A stretch of 64,000 nt of DNA from JACDAV01 sp964626755 (GTDB taxonomy: Bacteria; Chloroflexota; Limnocylindria; Limnocylindrales; CSP1-4): the NCBI GenBank assembly GCA_964626755.1, contig CAZVGO010000003.1, positions 6,682-70,681 of the forward strand, in the 5' to 3' direction. This document shows positions 51,157 through 61,694 of the stretch, one piece after another. Below the pieces are notes generated by a model. The model saw nothing but the letters and a program-made list of their open reading frames with translations. It ran no database searches and was not told the DNA's origin. Position numbers and translations under genes: made by a program. How positions within the stretch are numbered: the first letter of the stretch is position 1; each line of letters begins with the position of its first letter.

Positions 51157-52172
51157 CGCGCGGCGGCGACGGCCAGCCGGGCGATGATCGCGTCGGCGAA
51201 CTGGCTGGTGCCGGCCGGCCCGCCGATGTCGTAGGTCGTCGCGCGGCCTTCGGCGACGACCTCGCGCAGGGCCCCTTCGACCCGGTCCGCCGCGTCCGGC
51301 CGGCCGAGATGGCGGAGCATCATCACCCCGGACAGGATGAGCGCGGTCGGGTTGGCCTTGTTCTGGCCGGCGTACTTCGGTGCCGAGCCGTGGACCGCCT
51401 CGAACACCGCCGCGTCCGGCCCGATGTTCGCGCCCGGCGCCACGCCGAGGCCGCCGACGAGCCCGGCCGCAAGGTCGCTGACGATGTCGCCGTACAGGTT
51501 CGGCAGTACGAGGACGTCGTACAGCTCCGGCTTCTGGACGAGCTGCATGCACATGTTGTCGACGATCCGGTCCTCGAAGTCCACCCGCCCGTCGTACTCG
51601 GCGGCGATGGTCCGGCAGCTCTCGAGGAAGAGGCCGTCGGACAGCTTCATGATGTTCGCCTTGTGGACGGCCGTGACCTTGCGACGTTCGTTCGCGACCG
51701 CGTACTCGAAGGCGAACCGGGCGATCCGCTCCGACGCCTCGCGGGTGATGATCTTGATGCTCTCCGCGGCATCGCGGCCGACCATGTGCTCGATGCCGGC
51801 GTAGAGGTCCTCGGTGTTCTCGCGGACGATCACGAGATCGACATTCTCGTAGCGGGTCTCGAGGCCCTTCATCGACCGGGCGGGGCGAAGGCTCGCGTAG
51901 AGCCCGAGCACCTGGCGGAGCGTGACGTTGACGCTCCGGAACCCCTCGCCGACCGGCGTGGTGATGGGGCCCTTGATCGCCACCCGATTCCGGCGGATCG
52001 ATTCGAGGACGCTCTCCGGCAACGGCGTTCCGTGCTCCGCCATGACCGCCTCGCCCGCGTCGACGACCTCCCATTCGAACGCCACTCCGGACGCGTCGAG
52101 GACGCGCCTCGTCGCCTCCGCCAGCTCCGGCCCGATGCCGTCCCCGGGGATGAGTGTCACGCGGTGGGGCAT
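51153..52172 (-). CDS. icd: Isocitrate dehydrogenase (NAD-type, IMDH/IDH family)
   Basis: 339-residue beta-decarboxylating dehydrogenase. TLIPGDGIGPELAEATRRVL, the substrate loop SVNVTLRQVLGLYASLRPAR, ENTEDLYAGIEH, KANIMKLSDGLF and LPNLYGDIVSDLAAGLVGGLG are signatures; the SxN...R loop and ENTEDLYAG point to isocitrate rather than 3-isopropylmalate. A homoisocitrate role is less likely given the TCA neighbours. It heads icd-sdhC-sdhA-sdhB, divergent from sucCD. Confidence 0.9.
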   Translation of the reverse strand: MPHRVTLIPGDGIGPELAEATRRVLDASGVAFEWEVVDAGEAVMAEHGTPLPESVLESIRRNRVAIKGPITTPVGEGFRSVNVTLRQVLGLYASLRPARSMKGLETRYENVDLVIVRENTEDLYAGIEHMVGRDAAESIKIITREASERIARFAFEYAVANERRKVTAVHKANIMKLSDGLFLESCRTIAAEYDGRVDFEDRIVDNMCMQLVQKPELYDVLVLPNLYGDIVSDLAAGLVGGLGVAPGANIGPDAAVFEAVHGSAPKYAGQNKANPTALILSGVMMLRHLGRPDAADRVEGALREVVAEGRATTYDIGGPAGTSQFADAIIARLAVAAAR

Positions 52173-52270
52173 GGCCGCATTCTAGCGGGGCAGGGCTCGG
52201 CGACACGCCCGCTCGGCTACCATCAGGCCTCCCGGCCGATCACCCGCAACCGAGGCGACAGTCAGCCCGC

Positions 52271-53476
52271 GTGAAGATCCAGGAAGCCGACGCCAAGTCC
52301 CTCCTCCTCGCCCAGGGGATGCCGGTCCCGCCATGGGAGGTGGCGCGCACAGCGGCCGAGGCCCGCGCCGCGGCGGAGCGCGCGATTGCCGCCGGTGCGG
52401 ACAGCGTCGTGATTAAGGCCCAGGTCCTCGTCGGCGGGCGGGGCAAGGCGGGTGGCGTGAAGCTCGCCGGCTCGGCGGCGGAGGCGGAGACGATCGCCGC
52501 CGGCATCCTCGGCATGGCCATCAAGGGGATCACGGTCCGCAAGGTGCTCGTCTCCGCGGCGGCCGACATCGTCAAGGAGTTCTACCTCTCCGCGGTCGTC
52601 GACCGAGCCAGCCGCCGGATCCTCCTGATCGGCTCAGCCGAAGGCGGGGTGGAGATCGAGCACGTCGCCGAACACAACCCCGAGGCGATCACGTACCTCC
52701 GGGCGGACCCGTACCGCGGGCTCCTCGACCACCAGGCGCGCCGGTTCGCATTCGCGATGGGACTGGGCGCCCACTGGAAGGCCGGCGCGGCGATTGCCCG
52801 CGGCGCCGTGCGGACGATGCTCGCCAACGACGCCGACCTCGTCGAGATCAACCCGCTCGCGATCGTCCGCGAGACCGGGCCGGACGGCGCGGCGGTCGAA
52901 CGCCTGGTCTGCCTCGACGCGAAGATCACCCTCGACGACTCCGCGCTCCCCCGCCACCCCGAGCTCGAGACGCTACGTGACCCCGACGAGGAGGACCCGG
53001 CCGACCGGGCGGCCCGCGAGGCGGGCCTGACGTTCATCAAGCTCGACGGCACGATCGGCTGCATGGTCAACGGGGCCGGCCTCGCGATGACGACGATGGA
53101 CCTCGTCAAGCGCGCGGGCGGCGAACCGGCGAACTTCCTCGACATCGGCGGTGGCGCCCGGGCCGACAAGGTGGCAGCCGCGATGCGCCTGATCCTCGCC
53201 GACCCGAAGGTCGAGGCGATCCTCGTGAACATCTTCGGCGGCATCACCCGGGGCGACGAGGTCGCCCAGGGACTCATCGAGGCCCGGTCGATCCAGGAGC
53301 GCGACGTGCCGATGGTCGTGCGGATCGTCGGCACGAACGCGGGCGCGGCCGCCCGCCTGTTGACCGAGGCCCGCTTCGAGACCGCGGCGACGCTCGACGA
53401 GGCCGCGGCGAAGGCCGTGGCCGCGGCAAGGGCGGCCGCAAAGACAGCCGCAAAGACAGCAGGGTCGCCGGCATGA
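52271..53476 (+). CDS. sucC: Succinyl-CoA ligase (ADP-forming), beta subunit
   Basis: 401-residue ATP-grasp subunit. KIQEADAKSLLLAQGMPVPPWEV opens the protein, VVIKAQVLVGGRGKAGGVKLA binds nucleotide, and FIKLDGTIGCMVNGAGLAMTTMDLVKRAGGEPANFLDIGGGA and NIFGGITRGDEVA are canonical. I chose GTG 52271 because conservation begins at once; the frame opens farther upstream. The C-terminus has an Ala/Lys-rich tail with a small duplicated unit. It makes ATP from succinyl-CoA, or the reverse, and overlaps sucD (ATGA). Confidence 0.96.
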   Translation: MKIQEADAKSLLLAQGMPVPPWEVARTAAEARAAAERAIAAGADSVVIKAQVLVGGRGKAGGVKLAGSAAEAETIAAGILGMAIKGITVRKVLVSAAADIVKEFYLSAVVDRASRRILLIGSAEGGVEIEHVAEHNPEAITYLRADPYRGLLDHQARRFAFAMGLGAHWKAGAAIARGAVRTMLANDADLVEINPLAIVRETGPDGAAVERLVCLDAKITLDDSALPRHPELETLRDPDEEDPADRAAREAGLTFIKLDGTIGCMVNGAGLAMTTMDLVKRAGGEPANFLDIGGGARADKVAAAMRLILADPKVEAILVNIFGGITRGDEVAQGLIEARSIQERDVPMVVRIVGTNAGAAARLLTEARFETAATLDEAAAKAVAAARAAAKTAAKTAGSPA

Positions 53477-54357
53477 GCATCCTCATCGGCCGCGACACGC
53501 GCCTCCTCGTCCAGGGGATCACCGGCCGCGAGGGCGAGTTCCACGCCCGGGCGATGGTCGAGTACGGGACCCCGCTCGTCGCGGGAGTCACGCCCGGGAA
53601 GGGCGGCCAGCGGGTTCTCGACGACCGCGTCCCCGTCTTCGACACGGTCCACGACGCGGTCCGCGAGACCGGCGCGAACACGTCGTGCATCTTCGTCCCG
53701 GCCGCGGGCGCGCCCGACGCGGTGATGGAAGCCGTCGACGCGGGGATCGGGACGATCTTCTGCATCACCGAGGGGATCCCCGCCCTCGACATGATCCCGG
53801 TCGTCGAGGCCGTCCGCGCGGCCGGCGCCCGGCTCATCGGGCCGAACTGCCCCGGCGCGACCTCGCCCGGCCGGGCGAAGGTCGGGATCATCCCGGGCTC
53901 GGTCCACCGCGAGGGCCGGGTCGGCGTCGTGTCGCGCTCGGGGACACTGACGTACGAGGCGGTCCAGGCGATGACCGACGCCGGGATCGGCCAATCGACG
54001 TGCGTCGGAATCGGGGGCGACGCGATCGTCGGTACGACCTTTCTCGACGTCCTCCAGCTTTTCTCGAACGACCCGGAGACCGATGCGATCGTCCTCATCG
54101 GCGAGATCGGCGGGGCGGCCGAGGAGCAGGCCGCGGTATGGGCCGGGCAGCACCTGAGGGACGTGCCGATGGCCGCCTTCATCGCCGGCCGGACGGCGCC
54201 GGAGGGGAAGCGGATGGGCCACGCCGGGGCGATCATCTCGGGCAGTGCCGGCACGGCGGCGTCGAAGGTCGAGGCGCTCGAGGCGGCCGGCATCCGCGTC
54301 GCCGGCTCACCGATGGAGCTGCCGGAGCTCCTCCGCGCGGCCGGCTACCGGAACTGA
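53473..54357 (+). CDS. sucD: Succinyl-CoA ligase (ADP-forming), alpha subunit
   Basis: 294 residues. The CoA-binding Rossmann part has LVQGITGREGEFHARAMVEYGT and AGVTPGKGGQ; IGPNCPGATSPG and VGVVSRSGTLTYEAVQAMTDAGIGQST follow. The phosphohistidine is in MGHAGAIISGSAGTAASKVEAL. It forms the alpha-beta heterodimer with SucC; the two genes overlap by ATGA. With the methylmalonyl-CoA genes downstream, it would take up succinyl-CoA made from propionate. Confidence 0.97.
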   Translation: MSILIGRDTRLLVQGITGREGEFHARAMVEYGTPLVAGVTPGKGGQRVLDDRVPVFDTVHDAVRETGANTSCIFVPAAGAPDAVMEAVDAGIGTIFCITEGIPALDMIPVVEAVRAAGARLIGPNCPGATSPGRAKVGIIPGSVHREGRVGVVSRSGTLTYEAVQAMTDAGIGQSTCVGIGGDAIVGTTFLDVLQLFSNDPETDAIVLIGEIGGAAEEQAAVWAGQHLRDVPMAAFIAGRTAPEGKRMGHAGAIISGSAGTAASKVEALEAAGIRVAGSPMELPELLRAAGYRN

Positions 54358-54372
54358 GGCGATTCGGTCCCG

Positions 54373-54843
54373 ATGGCCGCCCTGATGGACCTCATCGCCG
54401 GCGACAGCCGCGAGATTCTCCTCGCGATCACCGTCGACGACTGGGAGGGGCTGGCGGACGCGTCGCGGTTCGACGCGCATCTCTCGCTGGGCGGCGGCCT
54501 CGACCCGACCTGGCTCGACCTGTTCTCCGAGGCCGCCCGCACGGTGACGCGCCGGGACGAACCGGGGAGCTTCCTCGACGCGCGCCGCGAGCTCGAGGGC
54601 CCCGGTGACGTCGGCGACCGGACCGTCGAGCGAGTCGACCCCGAGTGGGTGACGGCGGTCGCCCTGATCCAGGATCACGCGGTGGATGCAGTGGCCGGCC
54701 GCTGGATCGACCTCATCGAGGACGAGCTGGGCGACCTGCCGCGCGAGGAGAAGCCGTGGATCCGCTCGCTGGCGGCGGACATCGTCGCATTTGCGCGCGC
54801 GTCGGACAGCTCGCCGTCGGTCCTGTTCGCCTGGTCGATCTGA
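54373..54843 (+). CDS. Hypothetical protein following sucCD
   Basis: 156 residues, acidic, without signal peptide or membrane segment: ITVDDWEGLADASRFDAHLS, SLGGGLDPTWLDLFSEAART, DPEWVTAVALIQDHAVDAVAGRWIDLIEDELG and PREEKPWIRSLAADIVAFARA. I do not recognise the family. It lies 15 bp after sucD on the same strand, so it is probably cotranscribed. Its stop is 13 bp from the stop of the convergent gene. The aromatic and acidic composition suggests a soluble helical protein. Confidence 0.6.
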   Translation: MAALMDLIAGDSREILLAITVDDWEGLADASRFDAHLSLGGGLDPTWLDLFSEAARTVTRRDEPGSFLDARRELEGPGDVGDRTVERVDPEWVTAVALIQDHAVDAVAGRWIDLIEDELGDLPREEKPWIRSLAADIVAFARASDSSPSVLFAWSI

Positions 54844-54856
54844 GCGCGAAGCCGCG

Positions 54857-55459
54857 CTAGCCCGGCTGCTCGGTTGGGATCTTCGTGTAGGCGGGCGGTT
54901 GAATGCCGCCGGCCGCGGCCGCAGCCTCGAGGTCGTCGAGAACGTCCACGCCCGCGGGGACCGCGACGTCCTTCGTCCCGTCGACCGCGGTGACCGTCAT
55001 CCGATCGCCCTGGTGGAACACGTCGTAGATCCTGCCTTCCCGGACCTGGTCGAGGAGGTCGTCATACGACAATGGCTCGGGCGAGTCGTCGGGCCCGGTG
55101 GCCGTCGAGAACCCCGGGATCGGCACTCCGCCGGCGGCGGCCGCCTCGCCCATGTCGACGTACACATCCGGGTCGCCCGGCGGGAGCTCGACGACGTATG
55201 GCCCCTCCTCTGCGTTCACCTGGAGGAGGTCGCCGTCGCGGTACACATCGAACACCCGGCCCGCCCGGACGTCGTCGAGGAACTCGCCGTACTCGACGTT
55301 GCCGGAGCCCCCGCCGGGGGACGTCGTCGCCGCCGGCCGGGCCACCGGGCCGGCCGGCTGCCACGCCCCGAGCGCCACGCCCGCGACCAGCACGAGGACC
55401 GAGCCGGCGACGAGCGCGACAGACAGCCCGAGGACGGCGAATGATGCGCGCCGGCTCAT
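54857..55459 (-). CDS. Membrane protein with two FtsH-extracellular-like repeats
   Basis: 200 residues. One N-terminal helix (residues 8-32) and a Pro/Thr/Gly linker are followed by two tandem repeats (about 55-117 and 130-190): VEYGEFLDDVRAGRVFDVYR and LSYDDLLDQVREGRIYDVFH, each ending in an AAAAGG turn. The pattern [IV]xYxxFLxxVxxGxVxxV resembles the extracytoplasmic domain of FtsH proteases, but the AAA and peptidase domains are absent. The start ATG overlaps the epimerase stop (ATGA). A role as FtsH partner or competitor is inference. Confidence 0.72.
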   Translation of the reverse strand: MSRRASFAVLGLSVALVAGSVLVLVAGVALGAWQPAGPVARPAATTSPGGGSGNVEYGEFLDDVRAGRVFDVYRDGDLLQVNAEEGPYVVELPPGDPDVYVDMGEAAAAGGVPIPGFSTATGPDDSPEPLSYDDLLDQVREGRIYDVFHQGDRMTVTAVDGTKDVAVPAGVDVLDDLEAAAAAGGIQPPAYTKIPTEQPG

Positions 55460-55947
55460 AGGTAGCCGAGCGCCTGCCAGGCCGGTCCCCCGGGCGCCTC
55501 GATGAGCTCGACGAGCACGCCGTAACCGGACCCGGGGTGGATGAACGCGACCGGGCCCTCCGCACCCCGCCGCGGAGCGGTGTCGATCAGCTCGAGCCCG
55601 TCGATCTCGAGCCGCAGGAGCGACTCGGCGAGGTTGTCGACCTCGAAGCAGACGTGGTGGAAGCCTTCGCCCTTCGATTCGAGGAAGCGGGCAACGCCGG
55701 TCGTGTCGTCCGTCGGCTGGACCAGCTCGACCTTCGACTCCCCCACCCCGAGGAACGCGATCCTGACGCGGTCGTCCGGCACGTCGGTGATCGTCTCGAG
55801 CTGGAGGCCGAGGCCGTCGCGGTAGAACGCGAGGGCCTGCTCGATCGAGCGGACGACGACGGCCACGTGGTGGATCCGCCCGATCTGCCGGATCCGGCGG
55901 AGCCCCCCGGGGCTGCGCTGGTCGACCGTCGATTTGCGGGTCGCCAT
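55456..55947 (-). CDS. mce: Methylmalonyl-CoA epimerase
   Basis: 163-residue VOC-fold enzyme that interconverts (2S)- and (2R)-methylmalonyl-CoA. RIHHVAVVVRSIEQALAFYRDGLGL is the first metal-binding module (His), ESKVELVQPTDDTTGVARFLESKGEGFHHVCFEVDN gives the further His/Glu ligands, and GPVAFIHPGSGYGVLVELIE the last Glu. It lies 9 bp after the mutase gene, which fits propionyl-CoA conversion to succinyl-CoA. Confidence 0.92.
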   Translation of the reverse strand: MATRKSTVDQRSPGGLRRIRQIGRIHHVAVVVRSIEQALAFYRDGLGLQLETITDVPDDRVRIAFLGVGESKVELVQPTDDTTGVARFLESKGEGFHHVCFEVDNLAESLLRLEIDGLELIDTAPRRGAEGPVAFIHPGSGYGVLVELIEAPGGPAWQALGYL

Positions 55948-55956
55948 GGCTCCTCC

Positions 55957-57626
<1,670 letters not shown>

Positions 57627-57630
<4 letters not shown>

Positions 57631-58193
57631 CCGCCCGCCCCGATGACCACGAGGAGATCACCCAGCTCGATCGTCTGGCCCTCGGCGACCACCAGCCTCT
57701 CGACGACCCCGTCGAGCGGCGTCCGGACCTCGTTCTGCATCTTCATTGCCTCGACGACGAGGAGTTGCTGCCCGGCCGTGACCGGGTCGCCTGGCGCCAC
57801 CGAGACGGCGACGACGCGCCCCGGGATGATCGCACGGACCTCCGCCCCGAGGCGATGAGCCATCGCCCGCCGGTCGCGCGATGCCCGGTCCCGGAGCGCG
57901 GCGCGGGCGGCGGACTCGACCTCCACCTCGAACCGCCAGCCGTCGACGACGACCTCGACGAGCCGCGGCCCAGGGCGATCCGCCCCGCGGAGCTGGGCGA
58001 CGAGGAGCGGCGTGCGGACGGCCGGTGCTCCCCCATCGGTTTCGGCCGTCACGAGGATCGCCCGCCCGGAGCCGGCGGCTTCGACCCGGGCCCGCTCGTC
58101 CGGCCCGACCGTCAGCGCCTCGTCCGACGGCCGGGCCGACCGCGGCGCGGTCCGCACCCGGATCGCACCCGGGGCGACGCCCGGCCGGGTCAC
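57627..58193 (-). CDS. Biotin carboxyl carrier protein of acyl-CoA carboxylase
   Basis: 188 residues. The biotinyl domain is C-terminal: IIPGRVVAVSVAPGDPVTAGQ, biotin lysine K151 in EAMKMQNEVR, then TPLDGVVERLVVAEGQTIELGD. Residues 75-115 resemble the BT-like region of propionyl-CoA carboxylase alpha. I chose GTG 58193 because it overlaps the biotin carboxylase stop (GTGA); a GTG at 58202 is also possible. Together with the next upstream genes it forms a split propionyl/acetyl-CoA carboxylase. Confidence 0.88.
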
Positions 58194-59812
58194 CGCGGCC
58201 ACCGGTCCACTCCGACCTCCCGGCCCTCTCGGAGCCAGGTGTCGGCCGGTTCGTGCCCGTCCCGCCCGGGCCCTGTCGGGACGGCGGGCGGGTCGAGCAA
58301 CCCGTCGCGGGCCGCGAGTCCGGCGGCGAGGAGGGCCTTCGCTAGCGCACGCTCGCGGTCGGCCTCCCCGTCCCAGTGCTCGGCCACCCAGTCGATCGAC
58401 AGGTCGCCCGCGGCAAACCCCGCGTGGCGGACCACGAACCGGTGGAACGGGAGGGTCGTCTGGATCCCGCCGACCGCCGCCTCGTCGAGGGCGCGCCGGA
58501 GTCGGTCGATCGCGGCCCTGCGGTCGGCCGCCACGACGAGGACCTTGGCGATCAGCGGGTCGTAGTCGGGCGGGACCCGCTCCCCCGCCTCGACCGCCGT
58601 GTCGACCCGGACGCCCAGGCCAGCCGGCATCGTCCAGTGGCCGATCCGGCCCGGGGCCGGGGCGAAGTCCCGGGCCGGGTCCTCGGCCGAGAGGCGGACC
58701 TCGATCGCGTGGCGCTCCGGCTGGGCAGACCGGGCGGCGGCGGCGAGCACGTCCGGGGAGAGCGGCGCCCCGGCGGCAATCCGGAACTGCTCGGCGACGA
58801 GGTCGACACCCGTGACGAGCTCAGTCACGCCGTGCTCGACCTGGAGCCTCGTGTTGACCTCGAGGAACAAGGGCTTGCCGTCCACGTCGAACAGGAACTC
58901 GGCCGTGGCCGCGCCCTGGAGCCCGGCCGCCCGAGCCACGCGGATCGCCAGCTCATGGAGGTTCGCCCGGTCGGCGTGCGTCAGCCCCGGAGCCGGCGAC
59001 TCCTCGATGAGCTTCTGGTGGCGGCGCTGGATCGAGCAGCCGCGCTCGCCGAGGGCGACCATCGTCCCGGCCGCGTCGCCGAGCAGCTGGACCTCGATGT
59101 GGCGGGCCGGGTGGATCTCCCGTTCGAGATAAACCGAACCGTCGCCGAACGCGGCGAGCGACTCCGCCGCGCCGGCGACCAGCGCCGCGGGCAGATCCTC
59201 GCGCCGGGTCACCCTGCGCATCCCCCGACCGCCGCCCCCCGCCGTCGCCTTCACGAGCAACGGGAAGCCGATCGCGTCGGCTTCCCCGACGATCACTCCC
59301 ACGGCGTCCGGTCGGTCGAACACTGCGGGCTCGAGGGTCCCCGGGACGACCGGGACGTCAGCCCCCAGGGCAAGCCGCCGGGCCGCGAGCTTGTCCCCGA
59401 GCGCCGCGATCGCAGCGCTCGACGGGCCGACGAAGACAAGACCCGCATCCTCCACCGCCCGCGCGAACTCGGCGCGCTCGGCGAGGAAGCCGTAGCCCGG
59501 ATGGACGGCCTCGGCGCCGGTGTCGACGGCGGCGCGGACGATCGCGTCGCCCCGGAGGTAACTCTGCGGCGCGGGCGCGGGACCGAGCCGGACGGCAACA
59601 TCGGCGAGCCGCACGTGGGCCGCACCCGCATCGGCATCCGAAAAGACCGCCACCGATTCCATCCCCAGCTCCCGGCAGGCGCGGATGATCCGGACCGCGA
59701 TCTCCCCGCGGTTCGCGATGAGGACCCGCCGGAACGGGCGGTCGGCAGGGCTGTCTTTGCGCAAAGACGCCGGCCTGGGAGATCCAGGACCACTCCCCCG
59801 GCGACGGGTCAC
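58190..59812 (-). CDS. accC: Biotin carboxylase subunit of propionyl/acyl-CoA carboxylase
   Basis: 540-residue ATP-grasp enzyme that carboxylates biotin. FRRVLIANRGEIAVRIIRACRELG, HPGYGFLAERAEFA, KATAGGGGRGMR, RHIEVQLLGD, SIQRRHQKLIEESPAP and FLEVNTRLQVEHGVTELVTGVDLV are all canonical, including the ATP, bicarbonate and biotin residues. GTG 59812 overlaps the pccB stop (GTGA) and adds a 28-residue non-conserved extension, which contains copy 1 of the 16-bp palindrome. An internal start near the conserved part is possible. Confidence 0.94.
   Translation of the reverse strand: MTRRRGSGPGSPRPASLRKDSPADRPFRRVLIANRGEIAVRIIRACRELGMESVAVFSDADAGAAHVRLADVAVRLGPAPAPQSYLRGDAIVRAAVDTGAEAVHPGYGFLAERAEFARAVEDAGLVFVGPSSAAIAALGDKLAARRLALGADVPVVPGTLEPAVFDRPDAVGVIVGEADAIGFPLLVKATAGGGGRGMRRVTRREDLPAALVAGAAESLAAFGDGSVYLEREIHPARHIEVQLLGDAAGTMVALGERGCSIQRRHQKLIEESPAPGLTHADRANLHELAIRVARAAGLQGAATAEFLFDVDGKPLFLEVNTRLQVEHGVTELVTGVDLVAEQFRIAAGAPLSPDVLAAAARSAQPERHAIEVRLSAEDPARDFAPAPGRIGHWTMPAGLGVRVDTAVEAGERVPPDYDPLIAKVLVVAADRRAAIDRLRRALDEAAVGGIQTTLPFHRFVVRHAGFAAGDLSIDWVAEHWDGEADRERALAKALLAAGLAARDGLLDPPAVPTGPGRDGHEPADTWLREGREVGVDRWPR
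59753..59768. repeat. 16-bp palindrome, copy 1 (parS-like candidate)
   Basis: GTCTTTGCGCAAAGAC, a perfect palindrome, within the 5' non-conserved part of the biotin carboxylase gene, about 1.9 kb from parA. The same motif recurs at 61380 and 63009. Confidence 0.7.
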
Positions 59813-61362
59813 AGCGGGATGTTGCCGTGCTTCTTGCGCGGGTTCGTGTCGCGCTTGCCGGCCAGCATCTCCAGTGCGGCGATGAGCCGCGGCCTCGTCT
59901 CGGACGGAAGGATGACGTCGTCGACGTAGCCCCGGGCGGCAGCGGCATACGGGTTGGCGAACTGCTCCTCGTAGTCGCGGACCAACCGCGCACGCTCGGC
60001 CGCCGGATCCTTCGCCGCGTCGATCCGGTCCTTGAAGATGATGTTCACCGCGCCCTCCGCGCCCATCACCGCGATCTCGGCGGTTGGCCAGGCGAGGTTG
60101 ATGTCGCCGCGGACATGCTTCGAGCTCATGACGTCGTATGCGCCGCCGTAGGCCTTGCGGGTGATGACGGTGAGCTTCGGGACCGTCGCCTCGCAGTAGG
60201 CGTACAGGAGCTTCGCCCCGTGGCGGATGATCCCGCCATCCTCCTGACCGACGCCGGGCAGGAACCCCGGGACGTCGACGAACGTGATGAGCGGAACATT
60301 GAACGCATCGCACGTCCGGACGAAGCGGGCCGCCTTCGTGGAGGCGTCGATGTCGAGCGCGCCTGCGAGGACCGCCGGCTGCTGGGCGACGATCCCGACG
60401 CTCCGTCCGTCGAGCCGGGCGAAGCCCACGATGATGTTCTGGGCGTAGGCCGGTTGGGTCTCAAGGAACTCGCCGTCGTCGACGATGCGGGCGATGACCC
60501 CGTGCATGTCGTAGGGCTTGTGGGGGTCATCAGGCACGATCGAGTCGAGCGCCGCGTCGCGCCTGTCGCGCGGATCCCGCGTCACGGCGCGGGGAGGATC
60601 GGAAACGTTGTTCTGGGGGAGGTACCCGAGGATCGCGCGCGCGAGGTCGAGCGCCGCCGCCTCGTCGTGGGCCGCCAGATGCGCCACCCCGCTCCGAGTC
60701 GTGTGCGTTGTGGCGCCGCCCAGCCGCTCGGCGTCCACATCCTCATGGGTAACGGCCTTCACGACGTTCGGCCCGGTGATGAACATGTAGCTCGTGCCTT
60801 CGACCATGACGGTGAAGTCCGTGATCGCCGGCGAGTACACCGCGCCGCCGGCGCACGGCCCCATCACGACCGACAACTGCGGCACGACCCCGGACGCGAG
60901 CGTGTTGCGGAGAAAGATGTCCGCGTACCCGCCGAGGGAGACGACGCCCTCCTGGATCCGCGCGCCACCGGAGTCGTTCAACCCGATGATCGGGGCGCCC
61001 ACTTTCATCGCCAGGTCCATCACCTTGCAGATCTTCTCCGCGTATGCCTCGGACAGGGAACCGCCGAACACCGTGAAGTCCTGGCTGAAGACGAAGACGA
61101 GCCGGCCCGCGATCGTGCCGTGGCCCGTGACGACGCCGTCGCCGAGGATGACCTGCTCGTCGAGGCCGAAGTCATGCGAGCGGTGGGTGACAAACGCGTC
61201 GAGCTCGACGAACGAGTCCGGGTCGAGGAGGAGGTCCAGGCGCTCCCGCGCCGTGAGCTTCCCGCGCTCGTGCTGTTGGGCGATTCGCTCCGCACCGCCG
61301 CCGACCAGCGCCTCCGCGCGCATCGCCTTGAGGCGACTCAATCGTTCCTTGTTCGTCGGCAC
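59809..61362 (-). CDS. pccB: Propionyl-CoA carboxylase carboxyltransferase subunit
   Basis: 517-residue carboxyltransferase (MmdA/PccB family). GKLTARERLDLLLDPDSFVELD, GAPIIGLNDSGGARIQEGVVSLGGYADIF, VVMGPCAGGAVYSPAITDF and FVDVPGFLPGVGQEDGGIIRHGAKLLYAY are signatures with the two oxyanion-hole glycine pairs. It transfers carboxyl from biotin to propionyl-CoA, and possibly acetyl-CoA. I chose GTG 61362 because GGAGGAAA lies just upstream and PTNKERLSRLKAMRAEAL follows. It heads the carboxylase-mutase operon. Confidence 0.94.
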   Translation of the reverse strand: MPTNKERLSRLKAMRAEALVGGGAERIAQQHERGKLTARERLDLLLDPDSFVELDAFVTHRSHDFGLDEQVILGDGVVTGHGTIAGRLVFVFSQDFTVFGGSLSEAYAEKICKVMDLAMKVGAPIIGLNDSGGARIQEGVVSLGGYADIFLRNTLASGVVPQLSVVMGPCAGGAVYSPAITDFTVMVEGTSYMFITGPNVVKAVTHEDVDAERLGGATTHTTRSGVAHLAAHDEAAALDLARAILGYLPQNNVSDPPRAVTRDPRDRRDAALDSIVPDDPHKPYDMHGVIARIVDDGEFLETQPAYAQNIIVGFARLDGRSVGIVAQQPAVLAGALDIDASTKAARFVRTCDAFNVPLITFVDVPGFLPGVGQEDGGIIRHGAKLLYAYCEATVPKLTVITRKAYGGAYDVMSSKHVRGDINLAWPTAEIAVMGAEGAVNIIFKDRIDAAKDPAAERARLVRDYEEQFANPYAAAARGYVDDVILPSETRPRLIAALEMLAGKRDTNPRKKHGNIPL

Positions 61363-61379
61363 GCCGATTTCCTCCGCCC

Positions 61380-61395
61380 GTCTTTGCGCAAGGAC
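61380..61395. repeat. 16-bp near-palindrome, copy 2 (parS-like candidate)
   Basis: GTCTTTGCGCAAGGAC, one base from a perfect palindrome, in the 5' untranslated region of pccB, about 300 bp from parA. It shares six further bases (ACACCC) with copy 3. Confidence 0.72.
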
Positions 61396-61547
61396 ACCCC
61401 GCCCCATTGTGGCGCGGATCGCAGCCGGCGAACGCCCGAATCGCGCGGAATCGCGGCCCGCGGCCGCGAAAACTGCCCTCAACCGCCCCCTGGACCACCG
61501 ATCCGGACCGTGGCGGAGGCGCGGTTTCGTCGACAACGGGGCCGCAA

Positions 61548-61590
61548 CTATCCACAGAAACGGTGAACAACTCCCTGATCGTGTGGATAA
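61548..61590. promoter_or_regulatory. Two DnaA-box-like sites upstream of parA
   Basis: CTATCCACA at 61548-61556 (one mismatch to TTATCCACA) and TGTGGATAA at 61582-61590 (perfect match on the other strand). Their spacing is about 34 bp. They may mark a replication-origin element or DnaA control of parAB. Confidence 0.6.
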
Positions 61591-61694
61591 CCGGGGTGCC
61601 CGTCACAATGCCCCGTGCGGTAGCATGACTCGACCGTCCCCTTCCGCCGCGGCGCACGCGACGATCGGATTGTGTGATTCGAGGTGATGCCCCG

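Larger units (their letters stand above)
61363..61694. other. Divergent pccB-parA interval with palindrome and DnaA-box-like sites
   Basis: About 330 bp without a gene. It holds the pccB ribosome site, palindrome copy 2 (61380-61395), two DnaA-box-like sites (61548-61556, 61582-61590) and locally lower GC between about 61545 and 61615. The parA promoter is probably here too, but I could not pick one with confidence. Confidence 0.6.
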
